From Myotis daubentonii (lineage: Eukaryota; Chordata; Mammalia; Chiroptera; Vespertilionidae), in the NCBI RefSeq assembly GCF_963259705.1, contig NC_081844.1, forward strand, positions 37,575,341-37,639,340: DNA of 64,000 bases. The letters are read 5' to 3'. Below the pieces are notes generated by a model that saw only the letters and a list, made by a program, of their open reading frames with translations, did no database searches and was not told where the DNA came from. Position 1 is the first letter of the stretch. Every line of letters starts with the position of its first letter. Positions 1 through 12,403 of this stretch are shown here, in pieces. The translations under genes were made by a program, and so were the position numbers.

Positions 1-1680
1 AGCCCCTCTCCCCAGGTCCTCTATGTGACCTTGGCCACCAGGCTCCACTTTGGCAGTTCCTGGCGAGCCCCACTCTGGGAAGGACATGATCTGATCAGGC
101 CGTGGGGCTGAACACAGGTGGCAGCTTGGGGACCTCCCAGCCCTGACATTTTGCAGCTCAGGACAGGGTCCTGGCTAGAGTACCTCCCCTCTGAATCCTG
201 AGGGAGTGAAATGGAAGCTACTAGATAGCAGGGCCACAAGCACACATGAGCCAGGCAAGGGCCACTACCCCCCACCACAAACCAGCTCAGAACAAAGCAT
301 CTTGAGTTGACTCATCCCCTTTCCCACAAACCAAGTGCACTCACTTCAGGCCTTGAGGCTCCCTGCTTTGGGACAGGCCTGACTCTTCCACCTTCAAGCA
401 TCTCTGCTCCAAAAGTGCCTCTGCTGTTTCCCACACCTGTCCCCTCTGCCAAGACCCTGAACTTCCTGGCAGTGCACTCTCTGCAAGTCCCAGTGCCCAC
501 CCTCATGGCCCAGCCCCATACAGCCTGCCCTGTCCCCAGAGTGGAAGTGCCACTGACACTTGAGCTCCTCACACTCTGACCAGCCCTGCATGGCACTCAG
601 CATTCTTGCCTCAGAGTGGACAGACTTGTGTTTTCTGCCTCCACCCTCAAGATCCCCCACATAAAGTCTTTCTGTCCTAGAAGTTCCACACTGGGACAAT
701 TTGGTGAGGTGTGGGCGTGCAGCTGATCCAGGCCTGGTGGATCCACATTGTCTGGCCACTTGGCACCTCCCCTCCTGCTGCTGTCCCCTCACTTACTGTC
801 CAGTGCCCTGCTGCCAGTTCCTGGAGCTGCCCCTCATCATCCCAGCCTAAGGATCCCCCACCCGAGGCCCTTTCATCCACCATCACCATTCCTAGATCAC
901 GCTTTGCTGAGCTCATCTCCTACTGGCCCCTTCTCTTTGCTCAGCTGACAGGTGCCTTCTCTGACCACTCATCTTACCTAACAAAGGGCCCCCCTCGGTG
1001 TCTTCTGTCACACCAGCTGCTTGTTTTCCTTGACTCTGGGGACACGCGGTGCAGTACTGATGAGTGCTCATGACTGACTGGTGCGACCCACTCAGCCTCT
1101 CTTGCCTGGGGTTCCCTGTGCCCAGGGTGGCAGCAAAGGCTGGTCTCAATGGCAGTCCAGGAAGGCCCTAGCAGCGGGCCATGGAGAGCCCATTTGGAGG
1201 TGCTTAGAATGCCAAGAATGGTGAGAGGGAGCCCACCGAGCCAGCCCTGCAGGTGGCCGGCCTCTTGGCTGTGGGATCAGAGTGGACACCCAGCCTTCTC
1301 ATCCAGCCCCCACGGCAAGCATACTTTCCCGGGGGGCCTGTCCCCATGAGCAGTGTAACTAACCAACTTAGGCTGATGGCCAAGGCCAAAGGGGCCCATG
1401 GGCCACGCCAGGACCATAGGGGAGAGCGAGCAAAGAGAAAAACGGGGCAAGAGTGGATCTTCAAAACACCTACCATTCTGCACCCTGAACTCTGTTCCTC
1501 CCGGGATGGAAAGCAGGACACAAGGGCCCAGCACCGATTTCCAGCCACCTGTTCACAGGGAGAAGTGCCTCTGAGCAGGGCATGCCCCATGTGTGCAGCA
1601 GTGTGTGGGCATCCTCCTGCAGGTCGGCAATGGCAGAAGGAAGTGCGGATGTTGGAAGGAGGAAGGGATAGGACCTCAAT
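1..1680. other. GC-rich stretch, no gene recognised
   Basis: Open frames of 60-205 codons occur on both strands, but they overlap one another, are rich in Pro/Ser/Gly as expected from GC-rich non-coding DNA, and show no domain, signal peptide or splice pattern I recognise. The longest (1253-1870, plus) runs into an old L1-like repeat, which argues against it being coding. I see no repeat family here. Confidence 0.5.
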
Positions 1681-1689
1681 GTGTATCAG

Positions 1690-2080
1690 TAAGGGAATAA
1701 ATGAATACATCTTGGTGCATCACCAAATTGTTTCACTTTGGCTATCGAACAACAGAATAAATGCAGCTTTAAAAAATAGCGAGATAGATTGTATTTCTGA
1801 CTTGAGAAATGTCCATGGTGAGAAAAGCAAGTTGCAGAACAATGCGTTCCCAATTATCCCACTTTTGTAAAATAAAATCTACGTATCTGTACATGAGTTT
1901 GGCTAAGCACAGGTTTAAAACAGTCTGGAAGTTTACACCACACCAATAGTTACCAGCCATCAACTTTGCAAGGGGAGATGGGGACAGCAGCCAGGAAGAG
2001 GGGTGAGGAAGAAAGATAATATGGTATTACTTTAGACACTCTGAGTTTTGTTACAAAAACCACATAACATTTTCTAGTAA
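1690..2080 (+). repeat. old L1-like (L1M/HAL1-like) 3' region fragment
   Basis: The wording of an old L1 3' portion is visible: a stretch resembling the conserved end of the element with GAAAAAAGCAAGTTGCAGAA-type sequence near 1820-1840, followed by a TGGAAG-TACACCA motif near 1927-1945 and a purine-rich 3'UTR. It is heavily diverged and has no open frame. Similar wording recurs at 5330-5620 and 20250-20680. Subfamily is not assignable by eye. Confidence 0.45.
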
Positions 2081-2084
2081 AATA

Positions 2085-5000
2085 ACCAATAAAGGTTTAC
2101 AAAAATCCAAAAGTTGCCCAAATGCCCCTAAAGGAGAGTGCCTGCTTGAGATCCGGGCCCTTTCACAAATGGGCAATACCCTGAAATACTGGCAGAGACA
2201 CACCTCAAAAAGCAAGAAAAAAATGCCCACTTGCATTTTGTAATTGACATATACTTTTTTTTTTCTCTGCCTAATTAGAAGAGCCCGGGGCCTCTCCGGT
2301 CATTTTAGTCCCCATGATAAGACAGCTCCTAGCAAGCTAACAAAAAGAGATTTCTTCTCGCACAATTTGTCCAAGCTACAGCCTATGCCAAATCAAAAAT
2401 ATGTCTCTTTATGAGAAAGGACAGATTTTAGGAGGAGGGTAAGGAAAGAGGAAAAAAGAAATCAGAACATGTCAAAAGAGATATCTTCTGCAATTCCACT
2501 GACCCGATTGTTAGGCTCATTTTAACAGTTTAACTATGTATCTATTTCTCTCCTCAGAATGTAATAATAAAAACTTTGGAAATATGAAGTCAGTGCCTTC
2601 CACTGGCTCAAGTCTGTCCTCAGCTCATCGTCCTAGTGACAGACCAGGCAGGCCTCCCTGGCTGGTCTCCAGAGCTGTCTGCACAACCCTCTACTGCCCA
2701 GCTGGTCGGCCAAGGAATCTGCTGAGCACTGACTCAGGCCAAGAAATAACTGAGGGACGAGACAGACACCCTTTGCCCACAAAAAGCATACATCCTAGTC
2801 GGAAAGAAAACACCTTCCCGACCCCCAGAGGGCATACAATGATTCCAAAGTCCACCTGTGGCCAGCTGTTCTCTGTGGTTCACACAAGCCCTTCCAGGCA
2901 CTTTGAGCTGTCAACCTCTTTGGGAAGGAGAGTGGACCTATTATTACCCCCATTTTCCACATGAGGAAACTGGGAGTCAGAGAATAGGACGTATAATAAA
3001 AAGACAAAAGGTAGAGGACATATCAATGGTAAATGCCTCAAGAAAACCCAGCAGTCTGTAGTTCTTTGGGACAAATCCCTCCATGTGTAACTCTGAGCCA
3101 AGTTGAAACCATCAAGGTTAGGTAACAGTAACATAGGAAACTTTTAGGGGGCTGGGAGAGATAGCCCTACTTTTTTAGACAATCTACCTCCAGATGGGAC
3201 AGTTTTGAAGAATAGAAATCTAAATTCTGAGAAAAGTTAGTATTACTGAGAAAAAAATTAACATCACACTCTAAAAACTTTTGCTCCCACAGAAAACTGG
3301 ACGGTGCCAGTGAAATTCAGAAGATGGACTTTAACTTGAGCATGACCTTGGCTTCCTCATGCATTAATCAGGCAAATGGAATAAATCTATTCCTGCAGGG
3401 GCAGAATTACACAGTTCTCTGTGATCCAATGTCAAACAGGTTATCCCTTGATTAAGGTCTTAGCATGGATGGGAGTTTTATTGAAATGATTTCCATTATC
3501 TGCACAGCAGTTCATCACAAGTATATTTGGCCCAATGTATTTCCAATATAATTTGATCACCCATCAAAATTGCAAGTATTTAACTAGTTTTAATCAAAAA
3601 ATTAAATGCATCTGCCTTGCTTCCTCTCCTGGGATGTTCCCTCCCAGGAATCTCCCCATCAGCAGGCTCAGATGAGGATTCTCTCTTTTCCCCACGGATC
3701 CCCACCCTAATTTTTGACCATCAAGTGGAAAGGAAACCTTACAATCGATGATGATGTAAACAAGAATAAGCCCTGTCTGCTTAATGGAGAGATGGAGAAG
3801 CTTTCATGTGTATTAACTAGCAGGGGGGCTTACTCTGCAATAGTTCAATGGAGGTTCCACCACTTCCCCCAGTGCCACTGGCTGTACCTCATTGCTTTGG
3901 TCAAAGACAGCATAAGCACATGCTTCTCTTCCTTAGCAGCAGGATGGGCAGCCACCAGCCAGAGAAGCAGGGCCTCGGTCAGTGAACCACCTGAGGGTGC
4001 TCTGCCCACCTGCCCTCTCTTCTGAGACCTGGAAGGACACGAATGGCTGGGGACCCCAGGTGGAGGGGAGCCTGAAAGCAGACAGGGCAGTTTTGGCTTG
4101 GCTGACACCGTTAGCTCTTTCCACAGCCAGACTATGCCGCTGTGTGGCCAGGAGCGGGTAGCTGGGAGTGGGAGATTGGAGGAGATGATTTCAGCTCTAA
4201 ACATAGTAACGGTGGCCCACTCCTGTTTGGGGGAGCAGGGGGGGGGGGAAACAGGGGAGGGGATTATCTGTGAATCCCCATTGCACTCTCTGTATGACTT
4301 TGCTGACAACTGGGAATCCAGATAATCTCAAAGTCGGGGTGGGACTCACAGAATAACGTGCAATCACTTCATACTATATATGGGCAGGAGCTAAGGTCAG
4401 ACAAAGTTGGAAGGGGCTTAGTTAAGACAGCTGGTCAACCTGCATCCTGGGAGCAGGTCAAAGAGCCCTCTGCTCCAAAGCCCCGCTTCCTGAGACCCCC
4501 TGGACTGGGACTCTCTGCCATATGACAAAGCCCACGTGCTTAGTGGACACGTCAAGTTTTCCTGAAGAGGGATTGGGCCACGGTGCCACTATGATCCCTC
4601 AGGGTTCGAAAACTGAAGAGCTAACAAAGCCACAGAGGATAAGAGTGGGTCCCTGGTGGTGGCCTTTGGTGTGTTTTTAGCTTCCTATGAAAGAGAGCGG
4701 AGCAGGTAGAGCCAGGCTTTCCTGCCTCTGGCCCTTTCTGCAAAGCCTGGGAGTGGGACCGATGTTCTCTTAGGGTTCCCCTGCTCTGCTGTTGCTGATC
4801 TCTGAGGCTGCCCCTGCAGAATACAGCCATTCCTGGGACCTCCCTTTCCGAGACTTGGTGGCCAGCAGAAGCCCAATTCCCTGAGCTGTGCCTTATCCTT
4901 GAACACTCTGCTGAGTACAATGGTGCACCCCACCCCCCGGGCAAGGGTGAGGGGGGAACTCAGTGCTCCCCTTACCAACCTCCTCCTCCTCCTCCTACAA

Positions 5001-5320
5001 ACTGGCTGCAGCATGAATTCCTCCTTCTTCCTACAAAGGCCCCACTTTCAGCATCAGGAAAAGTCATCACCTCTCTTTATTGCTCCCGACAATGGTGGGA
5101 TTTGACAGGCTGAGCTTTGGGCTTTATTTGTTCATTTTTATTCCTTTTAGCCCTTTATTTTATTTTTCTTATTTATTTGTCTCCCCCAGCTTGCGTCAAA
5201 GCTTTCCCTATCAACTCCCACCTGGTTCAGAGTACAGAACTGCACCAGCGATGGGCTGGATCTCCCCTTTAGGGCCTGGGAGTGTTTCAATGGGGGGAGA
5301 GGGCAAGGACCTAGTTCAAT
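2085..5320. other. mostly single-copy sequence, no gene recognised
   Basis: Apart from a MIR relic (2890-2995) and a run of 12 G near 4240, I see no coding exon, RNA gene or mobile element. Frames in this interval overlap on opposite strands and have no recognisable domains. Confidence 0.45.
2890..2995 (+). repeat. MIR SINE fragment
   Basis: The MIR core signature is visible: ATTATTACCCCCATTTT followed by an ACATGAGGAAACTG-type motif and an AGTCAGAGA motif, in plus orientation. It is an ancient tRNA-derived SINE relic common to all mammals; no function is inferred. Confidence 0.65.
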
Positions 5321-5329
5321 GTGAAAAAG

Positions 5330-5620
5330 CCAAATACATATGTTCATGCCAGCATTATAGGTCAAAGTTAAATATTTGAAAATAACTTCAGTGCTCAAAC
5401 AATGAGGGAATGTATATCAAAGAGAGCTCTGGTGAGCTATCGTAACAGTGATTATGGAAAGCACATGACCATAACGGGAAGTGATTTGAATATTAATTAA
5501 GAAGGGAAACAGAGAATTGAATTGTATGCCCACTATGATAACAACTACATATTTCAAATTTTTGGGAGGAAATGCAGAAATATATTTTAAAGCTTTTAAG
5601 GTAGGGAGGTGGTAAATTGT
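5330..5620 (+). repeat. old L1-like 3' region fragment
   Basis: The order TGTTCATGCCAGCATTAT, then TATTTGAAAATAACTTCAGTG, then a small-exponent 3'UTR with AATTTTTGGGAGGAAATGCAGAAA-like sequence matches the 3' portion of old mammalian L1 elements in plus orientation. An A/T homopolymer tract (5622-5649) follows. No open frame remains. Confidence 0.5.
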
Positions 5621-5649
5621 GTTTTTTTTTTTTAAAAAAAAAAAAAAAC

Positions 5650-6680
5650 TCCTTTAGTAGCATATTACTTTTACAATAAATAACATTGAAAGAGAAAATA
5701 AGGAATCTGGCAAAAAAAGGGGGTGTCTTTATTGGGGTTTCCTAAGTCCTGTCTCTGCCCCAGCTCATCCCATGATCTCCAGCATACCTCCCAAGTCTCA
5801 ATTTCCACAACTATTCTCTAAGTAATTTGTATATAATTGCCAGTGTATCTTCCAGATCCCATTTCCTACAGTTTTGTCCTCTACAAACAGTAATTACTGA
5901 CTTAAATAGACTATGACTTCAACCATCGATATTTACCAAACCAAGGGAGTAGGAAATCTGGCCAGGACACCATCTGTGTATCCAGTGCTCCCAAGAGCTC
6001 AGAGCAATTTGCCACGTACGATTTCAGCCCTGTTGGACTTCTCTGAGCACACACAGACCCAAGACTGGATCCCTTAGTACTTTCAGGAATTCAGATATGA
6101 TTTATACTGAATTTAAAAAGAAAAACTTGCCTATCTCTAAGCATTGCATTATTCACCACAAAGCATATCTTACCTTGGGGGGAGGAGAGAAAATATACAT
6201 TCATAAAGTTCTTCATATGTTACACAGCACCTCCCGCTAATGAAACATTTAGCGCATTTTACTGATGAGATAAAGGTGTAAATTTAGAGTTACACCCACG
6301 AGACTGGCCTATTTAGGATTCAGTCCAAATGTGTTTGAAATAAGGTAGCAGACTTCACCGGTTTTCAGAGTTCATGTGTGGGATCTATTTTTTCCTTTTT
6401 ACAAAGAGGCACTTGCCAGTAATAGCTTAGCTATTCCCCCAAACTCAGAGAAGGGACTGTCACCAGCTTCGGGGCAAGGGGGTTCCTCACACACTAGATG
6501 GAAGAGACCTCTAATGTCCTGTCTTCCTCACAAGTTTGCAGCCCGTCAGCTCCTAAGGAAACACTGGCTTACACCTATGAAATGGAGTGTCTGCTGAATA
6601 ATGGAATCTAAGCAACGTTCATCTATCCATGAGGCAAATCCCAATCTCCTTTGCCTCAAAAACAAGCCTGTGCAATCTAG
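5650..6680. other. no gene recognised
   Basis: AT-rich sequence. A short MIR-like motif (TTTTACTGATGAGATAAAG near 6257-6275) is the only structure I see. Confidence 0.4.
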
Positions 6681-6689
6681 TGCCCCCAG

Positions 6690-6860
6690 CATCCCAGCTG
6701 CACTTTAAACTGCTCCTCACTCTCAGCTCTCCCACTGGCTGGAATGGCCTTACCCCGGCCCTCCTCAGTCCCTGTGGTCACTGCCTTCTCTGTCTTCCAG
6801 GCTCTCCTTGCAGGCTTTCCTGATACCCAGCACTGCCGTCCTTCCCGTCATCCCAGGGCA
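6690..6860 (+). repeat. L2 LINE fragment, sense
   Basis: The L2 3' wording is present: a CCCACTGGCTGGAATGGCC motif near 6731-6749, then a CTTCC-AGGCTCTCC segment and CCTGATACCCAGCAC-like text. L2 is an extinct mammalian CR1-type LINE. Boundaries are approximate. Confidence 0.5.
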
Positions 6861-6964
6861 GTGTGCACAAAGCTCCATTAGCATCAGTACCTACACCTCA
6901 CCTATGACCTTTACAGAAGTACCTCCCAGGGCACCATCTCTATATCCTGGGCAAAGCTCCCTTT

Positions 6965-7190
6965 CTGATTCAACAAGTATTTGTGACATACCAGTTCTGT
7001 GCTCCAGGTGCTGTATGGTACCATTCCTGCTCTCAAGGAGCCCATAGCCCCTCGCAGGAGACAGCCCAAGTAGAGTGCTAAGCGCATGCTTGTTAATGTG
7101 AAAGAGGTGTGTGTGTGAGTGTGTTATGACTGCATCATTCTTCATACCAATCTCATGAGAAGAGCCAATTTTTCTCATTTTATAGATATG
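6965..7190 (-). repeat. L2/MIR fragment, antisense
   Basis: The antisense L2 3' end is legible: CAACAAGTATTTGTGACATA, then GTGCTCCAGGTGCTGTATGG, then CTCTCAAGGAGCCCATAG, which correspond to the familiar tail of L2 read backwards. Toward 7155-7190 the text becomes MIR-like (TTTTATAGATATGACC). Boundaries are approximate. Confidence 0.5.
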
Positions 7191-7479
7191 ACCACCAAAA
7201 TATCCAAAGGGGTTAATGGTGTTGGCCAGGGTGGAAGAGTGGAGTGTGGATGATGACGGAACAATGGGGGATGCCAGGGTGGACAGTCACCAGGGATGGT
7301 GCCCAGGAAAGACCACCCCAGAGGTCAGGCTGCTAGGAACCTCGCTTTTCTGGCCCAGCCTTAGTCAGCCACTGGACAGACCACCCACAAACCTCTACTC
7401 AAAGACTCAAGACTATTCCGCAGGCTGCCAGTGTGCACCTGGGAGGTGCATAACCTCTATATTGTCAACTTTCCTCCAC

Positions 7480-7600
7480 CTCCTTCAGACCTCAGCTCAA
7501 ACTTCCTGTCCCAGGGGAAGCCTTTCTGGGAGCTCTGTGGCCTTGGCCATTTACACCAGCTCCTACCTCTTAGTTATCTACTCAGTTTGTCCTGGTTTAG
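7480..7600 (+). repeat. L2 LINE fragment, sense
   Basis: CTTCAGACCTCAGCTCAAAC followed by a CAGGGGAAGCCTTTCTGGGA motif is the L2 block that normally reads CTCAGCTCAAATGTCACCTCC and GGAAGCCTTCCCTGA. It is diverged and short. Confidence 0.5.
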
Positions 7601-7620
7601 TTGTTCTGTCAAAGACCTTT

Positions 7621-7740
7621 TTGGTTGCTCATTAAAGTCTGAGCAGCACCAGCAGAAGGAATTAAGGAACTAAGGAACTAAGTCTCCTCTTTGGTTGCTG
7701 ACTAAAGTCTGAGCAGCACCAACAGAAGGAACTAAGTCCC
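7621..7740. repeat. two-copy tandem duplication, period 70 bp
   Basis: TTGGTTGCT(C/G)A(T/C)TAAAGTC begins at 7621 and again at 7691. Both copies continue with TGAGCAGCACCA(G/A)CAGAAGGAA, then AAGGAACTAAG-type repeats. A local duplication of about 50-70 bp; no gene is involved. Confidence 0.75.
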
Positions 7741-7744
7741 CCTA

Positions 7745-10360
7745 GCGAACACTGCTCACACCACCACTGGCTGTCCCTCAGTTGAAGAATTAGGAGCGGA
7801 AGCCAAATGTGTTTTAACAAAACAAGCAGAATGCATGTCCCTGACCCAGATTCTTGCTAATATGCTGACTAGGTGGTTTATGAATGGTTGCTTCAATATA
7901 AATAAGTTATTTGAGACAGAAAATCACACTACAGGTAAACACAGAAGTTGAACTTGGCTGACCCCAGAAATTTCCGGAAACCTAAGCACTAATAAGCCAG
8001 GGCCCAAATCCCAGACTGCAGATACACCTGGCACACAGTAGGTACTCAAGCTGCGCTAGTTGTTACTGTTGTTACCCAAAAATTATAGCCTGCAGCAGAG
8101 GCAGGCATGAAATGTGGAGGCAGCCATCAGATCTCTAGTCATTTCACTGCAAAGGAGCCAAATGAGACGAAGGCATTGTATCCTGCCCAGCCCGCATTAG
8201 GCAAACCTAGCCTGACACATCTAAAATGCAAGAAAGAGTAAAAAGCTCTCTTTCTTACATTTTCAACATTCAGTCGAGTTGCACACACTAGAAAGTACTA
8301 CAGTGAGGTTAAGTGACTTACCTCAGCTACAAAGTGAGTCCCCAGCGGAGCAGAAGCACCAGCCAGGTCTCCGGTGCCCCACTCTGATAGTATCTCTTTT
8401 CTAGGTCCTGCTGCCTCCTCGTGAAAGGGGAGACTTCAAATAAAAAAAAAATCAGTGCAGTAGTTTGGGCTGCTGCTAACAGAGGCAGTGGTGCGGCTGC
8501 CACCTGCATCCTCTGAAAAGATTTAACGCCAGAAATACCTGAAACAGAACAGAGGCCTCGGAGGTCACTTGGCCAGTCCTGTCCTGCAGGGATCAGTCCT
8601 GCCCTTAGAGATCTCCAGAGAATGGCTCCAAGGCGGAGACTGCCTCCCACAGATATCTGCCTTCAGGCTAGGGCTGGAAGTGTAACCAGCGAAACCCATT
8701 AACTCTAACCCTACCCCCAACACATACTCATTCTCAGTCTTGCCCTTACCGCACTCTGTTTCAGAGTTTGAAATCCTATACATTCTACAAGTCTTTCTCT
8801 ATAGCATGCCTCTTTTTTCTCCTACCAAATCCTGTAACACCACAGTGAGGGGCTGCAATGTTTAAATGGAGCTAAGTCCACTCTTTGACGAAGCATTCAG
8901 CAATTGTCTCAGAGAAAAACATTTTGACTGCCTTTATTAGTTAACCACCCCCTTCCATTTCGTCCCTCTTTCTGTGCGAACAGAACTCTGATCTTGATAA
9001 ATTTCCTCCCCTCAGGGAAAATGACTGATCTCAAGTTCAAGGTAAATTCTAATGCGCCTACATTATCTCAGCAACACCATTCCTCCTGTCAGGGATTAAC
9101 TTTAGACAAAGCAATGTGCTGGATTCTGGCCAGTGAGACATGGCGGAAGTCCATGTCTTATAGAAAGGTTTCTTCCTTCTTAAAGAGAGTTACATGTAAA
9201 GAGACCTCCTCTTCTTCTGGATACCGTCATATCTAAAAATTATACTGGGAAACATAAAGTCCATTTTGCAGTCACAGAGTGAACCAGCCTGCTGTTCTGA
9301 AGAGGACAGAGCAAAAAGATGCCATATTTCAGCTACTCAATTAATCAACCCTAGAATCACATTACCTGTGACTTCTTGTTAAATGAAATGATACATTTTC
9401 CTTATTACATAGGCTACTTTAAAGTTCATTTGCTGTTTCTGTAGCCAAAAGCACCCTAATTAGCAATCTATCTTCTCAATATAATTTTAGCATTTAATTG
9501 ACAAGACAGAATAAAACCAACACCAAATTACACTAGGACCAACATATTACACATAGTGTAAATGTGTAGCATTTCAGAAATCCTTCTTGCATGACCAGAA
9601 TGTAAACTGAACTCTCTCAACTTCTAAAACATAAACCCATGGTGTTAGACCAGAATAAATGGCCCCATGGTATATGGGAAGACAACTTCTCAGAGGTCAG
9701 CCACTAAGTCCCTGCATTGCCCTGACAAGGATGCTGAGGTCCCACAGTCTATCGTCCTTTCCCCTCTGCAGTGGCACACAGGATCCTTTCACAAGAAGCA
9801 TCACACTTAGATGGAACATAAGACACAATGACAAAGACACCAGTGCAAAGTTGTTCCCTTGCACTAGAGTGGTACAAAAGCCACTTAATTACTTTATTTT
9901 AAAATATTGCCAGATGCAGATATTGGCTGTAATGTTTACACCTACATACTTTTCATCTTCAACACTTGAGTATGCATTTTATATAAGGCAATAGCTTTTA
10001 AAAATCAGATTCATATATATTTTTCTTTTGCTTTGAAATTAGAGTGGTGCCTTCATAAAAAGAGGTCTTGCATGTCAACCTCGTCAGGAAAATAGGATCC
10101 ATCCATAAATCTGAAAGCTTTACATAGTATCTCTTCAAGGCCTGCTATCACACTTTCCAAGTTTAGACAGAATTTGGGGGATGGGGTGGGGGTGGCGTGG
10201 CAGTGAGAAGGATCAGAGCTATAGCCTTCCATGCTTGGAGCTAGAACAGTATGCTCAGCCATCTCCCAATCTCCATCCCCAATGATATCAAATACCTCCA
10301 CCAATACTGTCACTGCAACACCCACCATCACCATGACAGCGCATCCAATAGCCAAGGGAA
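7745..10360. other. no gene recognised; sparse MIR/L2 relics
   Basis: There is an L2-like end near 8028-8060 (TGGCACACAGTAGGTACTCA) and a MIR-like block near 8280-8360 (GAGGTTAAGTGACTTACCTCA). Otherwise I see nothing identifiable, and no exon with both splice sites and a domain. Confidence 0.45.
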
Positions 10361-10361
10361 G

Positions 10362-10580
10362 ATACAATAACAATTGCTACCATTTACTGACCTCTTCTAT
10401 GCCCCCAGCTTTGGCTAGACAATTTCACACATCATTTCCATTAATGGTCCTGACTCTGTGAGACAGGTAAGCATCCCACTTTTATGATGAGGAAACTGAG
10501 ACTCAGAGAAGTTAACTTGCCTGAAAGTACACAGATAGTCAATAGCAGAGCTGGGATTCAAAGCCAGTCTTGTCTTTCTT
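10362..10580 (+). repeat. MIR SINE, nearly full length
   Basis: The MIR core is unusually clear: a CCATTTACTGACCTC start, an ACTCTGTGAGACAGGTA motif, GATGAGGAAACTGAGACTCA, AGAAGTTAACTTGCCTGAA and CAGAGCTGGGATTCAAAGCC in order. Plus orientation, ancient, non-coding. Confidence 0.85.
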
Positions 10581-10629
10581 GAAAGGCTATGCTTTTTCCA
10601 AGACAGAACTTTTTCCGGTTGGCATGGGA

Positions 10630-10800
10630 ACAGTGCTAGATGCCTTACCTATGCCATCCTATTGAGTGCTTATAATGTCCCTAAAAGGGAAGTACCATCA
10701 GGCCACTTTACAGAAGAGGTTAGTGATTTACACAGTTACCTAGCCACGGTGTGGAGGAGGCAGACTGGGTCCCATCTTTTTCACCCTGAGGCCTGCATTG
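10630..10800 (+). repeat. second MIR SINE, diverged
   Basis: It lies directly after the better-preserved MIR. GTGCTAGATGCCTTACCTAT, a CACTTTACAGAAGAGGTTAG motif and a final GGCAGACTGGGTCCC block follow the MIR order with many substitutions. Confidence 0.6.
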
Positions 10801-11344
10801 CTCTTAACTGAAGTGAGAAGACTGAGGCTGGCATATGAGAGGAAACAATCCAACTATCATCTACTCATACAGAATAAGGACAAATTTATTTTCAAATCCT
10901 AGTTCCCTGAGAATAAAGCACTGGAAACACAGACTGCATCTCTGTCCGTTTTTGAACAACACACATGGGACTGATATTAAGTAGGAACCAATTTTCCTCT
11001 GCTTTGGTAAACTAGTGCTCCAGCGCTCCTCCTTGCCACCACTCCCCTCCCCCGGAACTAATCACAGTCCAGCAACTAAAGGATTCTCCTGGCCCAGCCG
11101 GGGTGCCCCACGCTAAGGGAGCACCCATTGAGATTCAGGGGGCTGTGCCTCTTAAAGTCTTTCAGTGGTTTGGATATGACTTCTGCCTATGAGATCCTCC
11201 CATGCAGTCAACTGCAGCTATTAATTATCTAGCAACCAGTTCTCACTCTTCCACTTAAGCTGGCTGTAAATCCATTACTGCCTTTCAGCTTTTAAGCCCC
11301 AGTTGTGTTTACAACAGTGGCCTTTAAAAAAATATCACAAGCCC

Positions 11345-11560
11345 AGCCCTAGCATATGAAAAGTTTGGCTCAGAGGGTAGAGCGTCAGCCTGTGAACTGA
11401 AGGGTCCCGGGTTCAATTCCAGCCAACAGCACATGCCCGGGTTGCGGGCTTGATCCCCAGTGTGGGGCATGCAGGAGGATTCTCTCTCATCACTGATGTT
11501 TCTATCACTCCCTCTCCCTTCCTCTCTAAAATCAATAGATATTTTAAAAATCACACACAA
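11345..11560 (+). mobile_element. Ves SINE (tRNA-derived bat SINE)
   Basis: The tRNA-like head is visible: GCCCTAGC, an A-box-like TTGGCTCAGAGGGTAGAGCG, and a B-box-like GGGTTCAATTCC. It is followed by the Ves body (TTGCGGGCTTGATCCCCAG, GGCATGCAGGAGG, CTCTCTCATCACTGATGTTTC) and an A-rich tail after CTCTAAAATCAATAG. Ves is non-coding and was mobilised by L1 proteins in trans. I see no clean target duplication. Confidence 0.9.
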
Positions 11561-11564
11561 AAAA

Positions 11565-12400
11565 ACTGCACCTATTATTTATGTTCATATTCCTTAGAGA
11601 CCAGGGAAATGGGCTCTTTCTAGACTCCAAGTTACCACCCCTGCTGCACCTGAAGACCACTCTGTTGGGTCAAACTGGTGAATCAAATCCCTGGGAGGCT
11701 CAGAGCAGAGAGGGATGTGTGGTCAGAAGGCATGGGAGCAAGGTAGGCAGGGAGGGGAAACCAAGGTAGAAGGTGGGGCAGACCTGTGAGCAGGGAGCCA
11801 GGCCCATGAAAGGGCCCAGCCAAGGGGAAGGGTGCCACCGCAGAGTGTGGGTCTCCAGGGTTCTGTCACACCACACACAACCTAAAGACAGAAAGAGAAA
11901 ACATGCTTCTGAGTGCTCTGGAGGTCCCATCAACACCTAAATTCCAACAGTGCTGACCACGCTTTGACATCACTCACGGAGGGAGGAGCCTGCGGTACAA
12001 GTGAGCGGCCACGGTCCTGGAGGAACTCGATCATCCCCTGCAATACCTCCCAACGCCAGCCCCCGCCTCCTCTTGGCAGAGGGTCGCTGGACCCTATTAG
12101 GCAGGCCCAGGTTGCCACTGGTTCCGTTACTAACTCGCATTTACCTCCTCAGCCAAAAGCAGACATGCCAAAGCTCAAAGCAAAGAACGGGGAAGAGTAA
12201 AGCAATGTATTTTTTCTTCGTTTTCAGACCGTGTCATATTCAATATGGTGACTTCGGGACTTCCTCAAAGTTTGTTACTCAAAGACATCCTGTTGGGTGT
12301 TCTGGGCAGTCCAGCAGCCATGACTCCATCTGCTGGGTTCCCAGGCCCCAGTGTGAGCCGTCTTGGTAGCAGGTGGTGTCGGCTGCCCACCTGGAACCCT
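11565..12400. other. no gene recognised
   Basis: Moderately GC-rich sequence between a Ves copy and the minisatellite. Overlapping short frames on both strands have no recognisable domain. Confidence 0.4.
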
Positions 12401-12403
12401 CCA

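Noticed and set aside
1253..1870. A 205-codon plus-strand frame
   Set aside because: No recognisable domain, overlaps opposite-strand frames of similar length, and its 3' third is old L1-like repeat.
11345..11560. Possible tRNA gene from A- and B-box-like motifs
   Set aside because: The motifs belong to the tRNA-like head of Ves SINEs, which recur about 18 times here and cannot fold as a full tRNA with an anticodon arm and acceptor stem.
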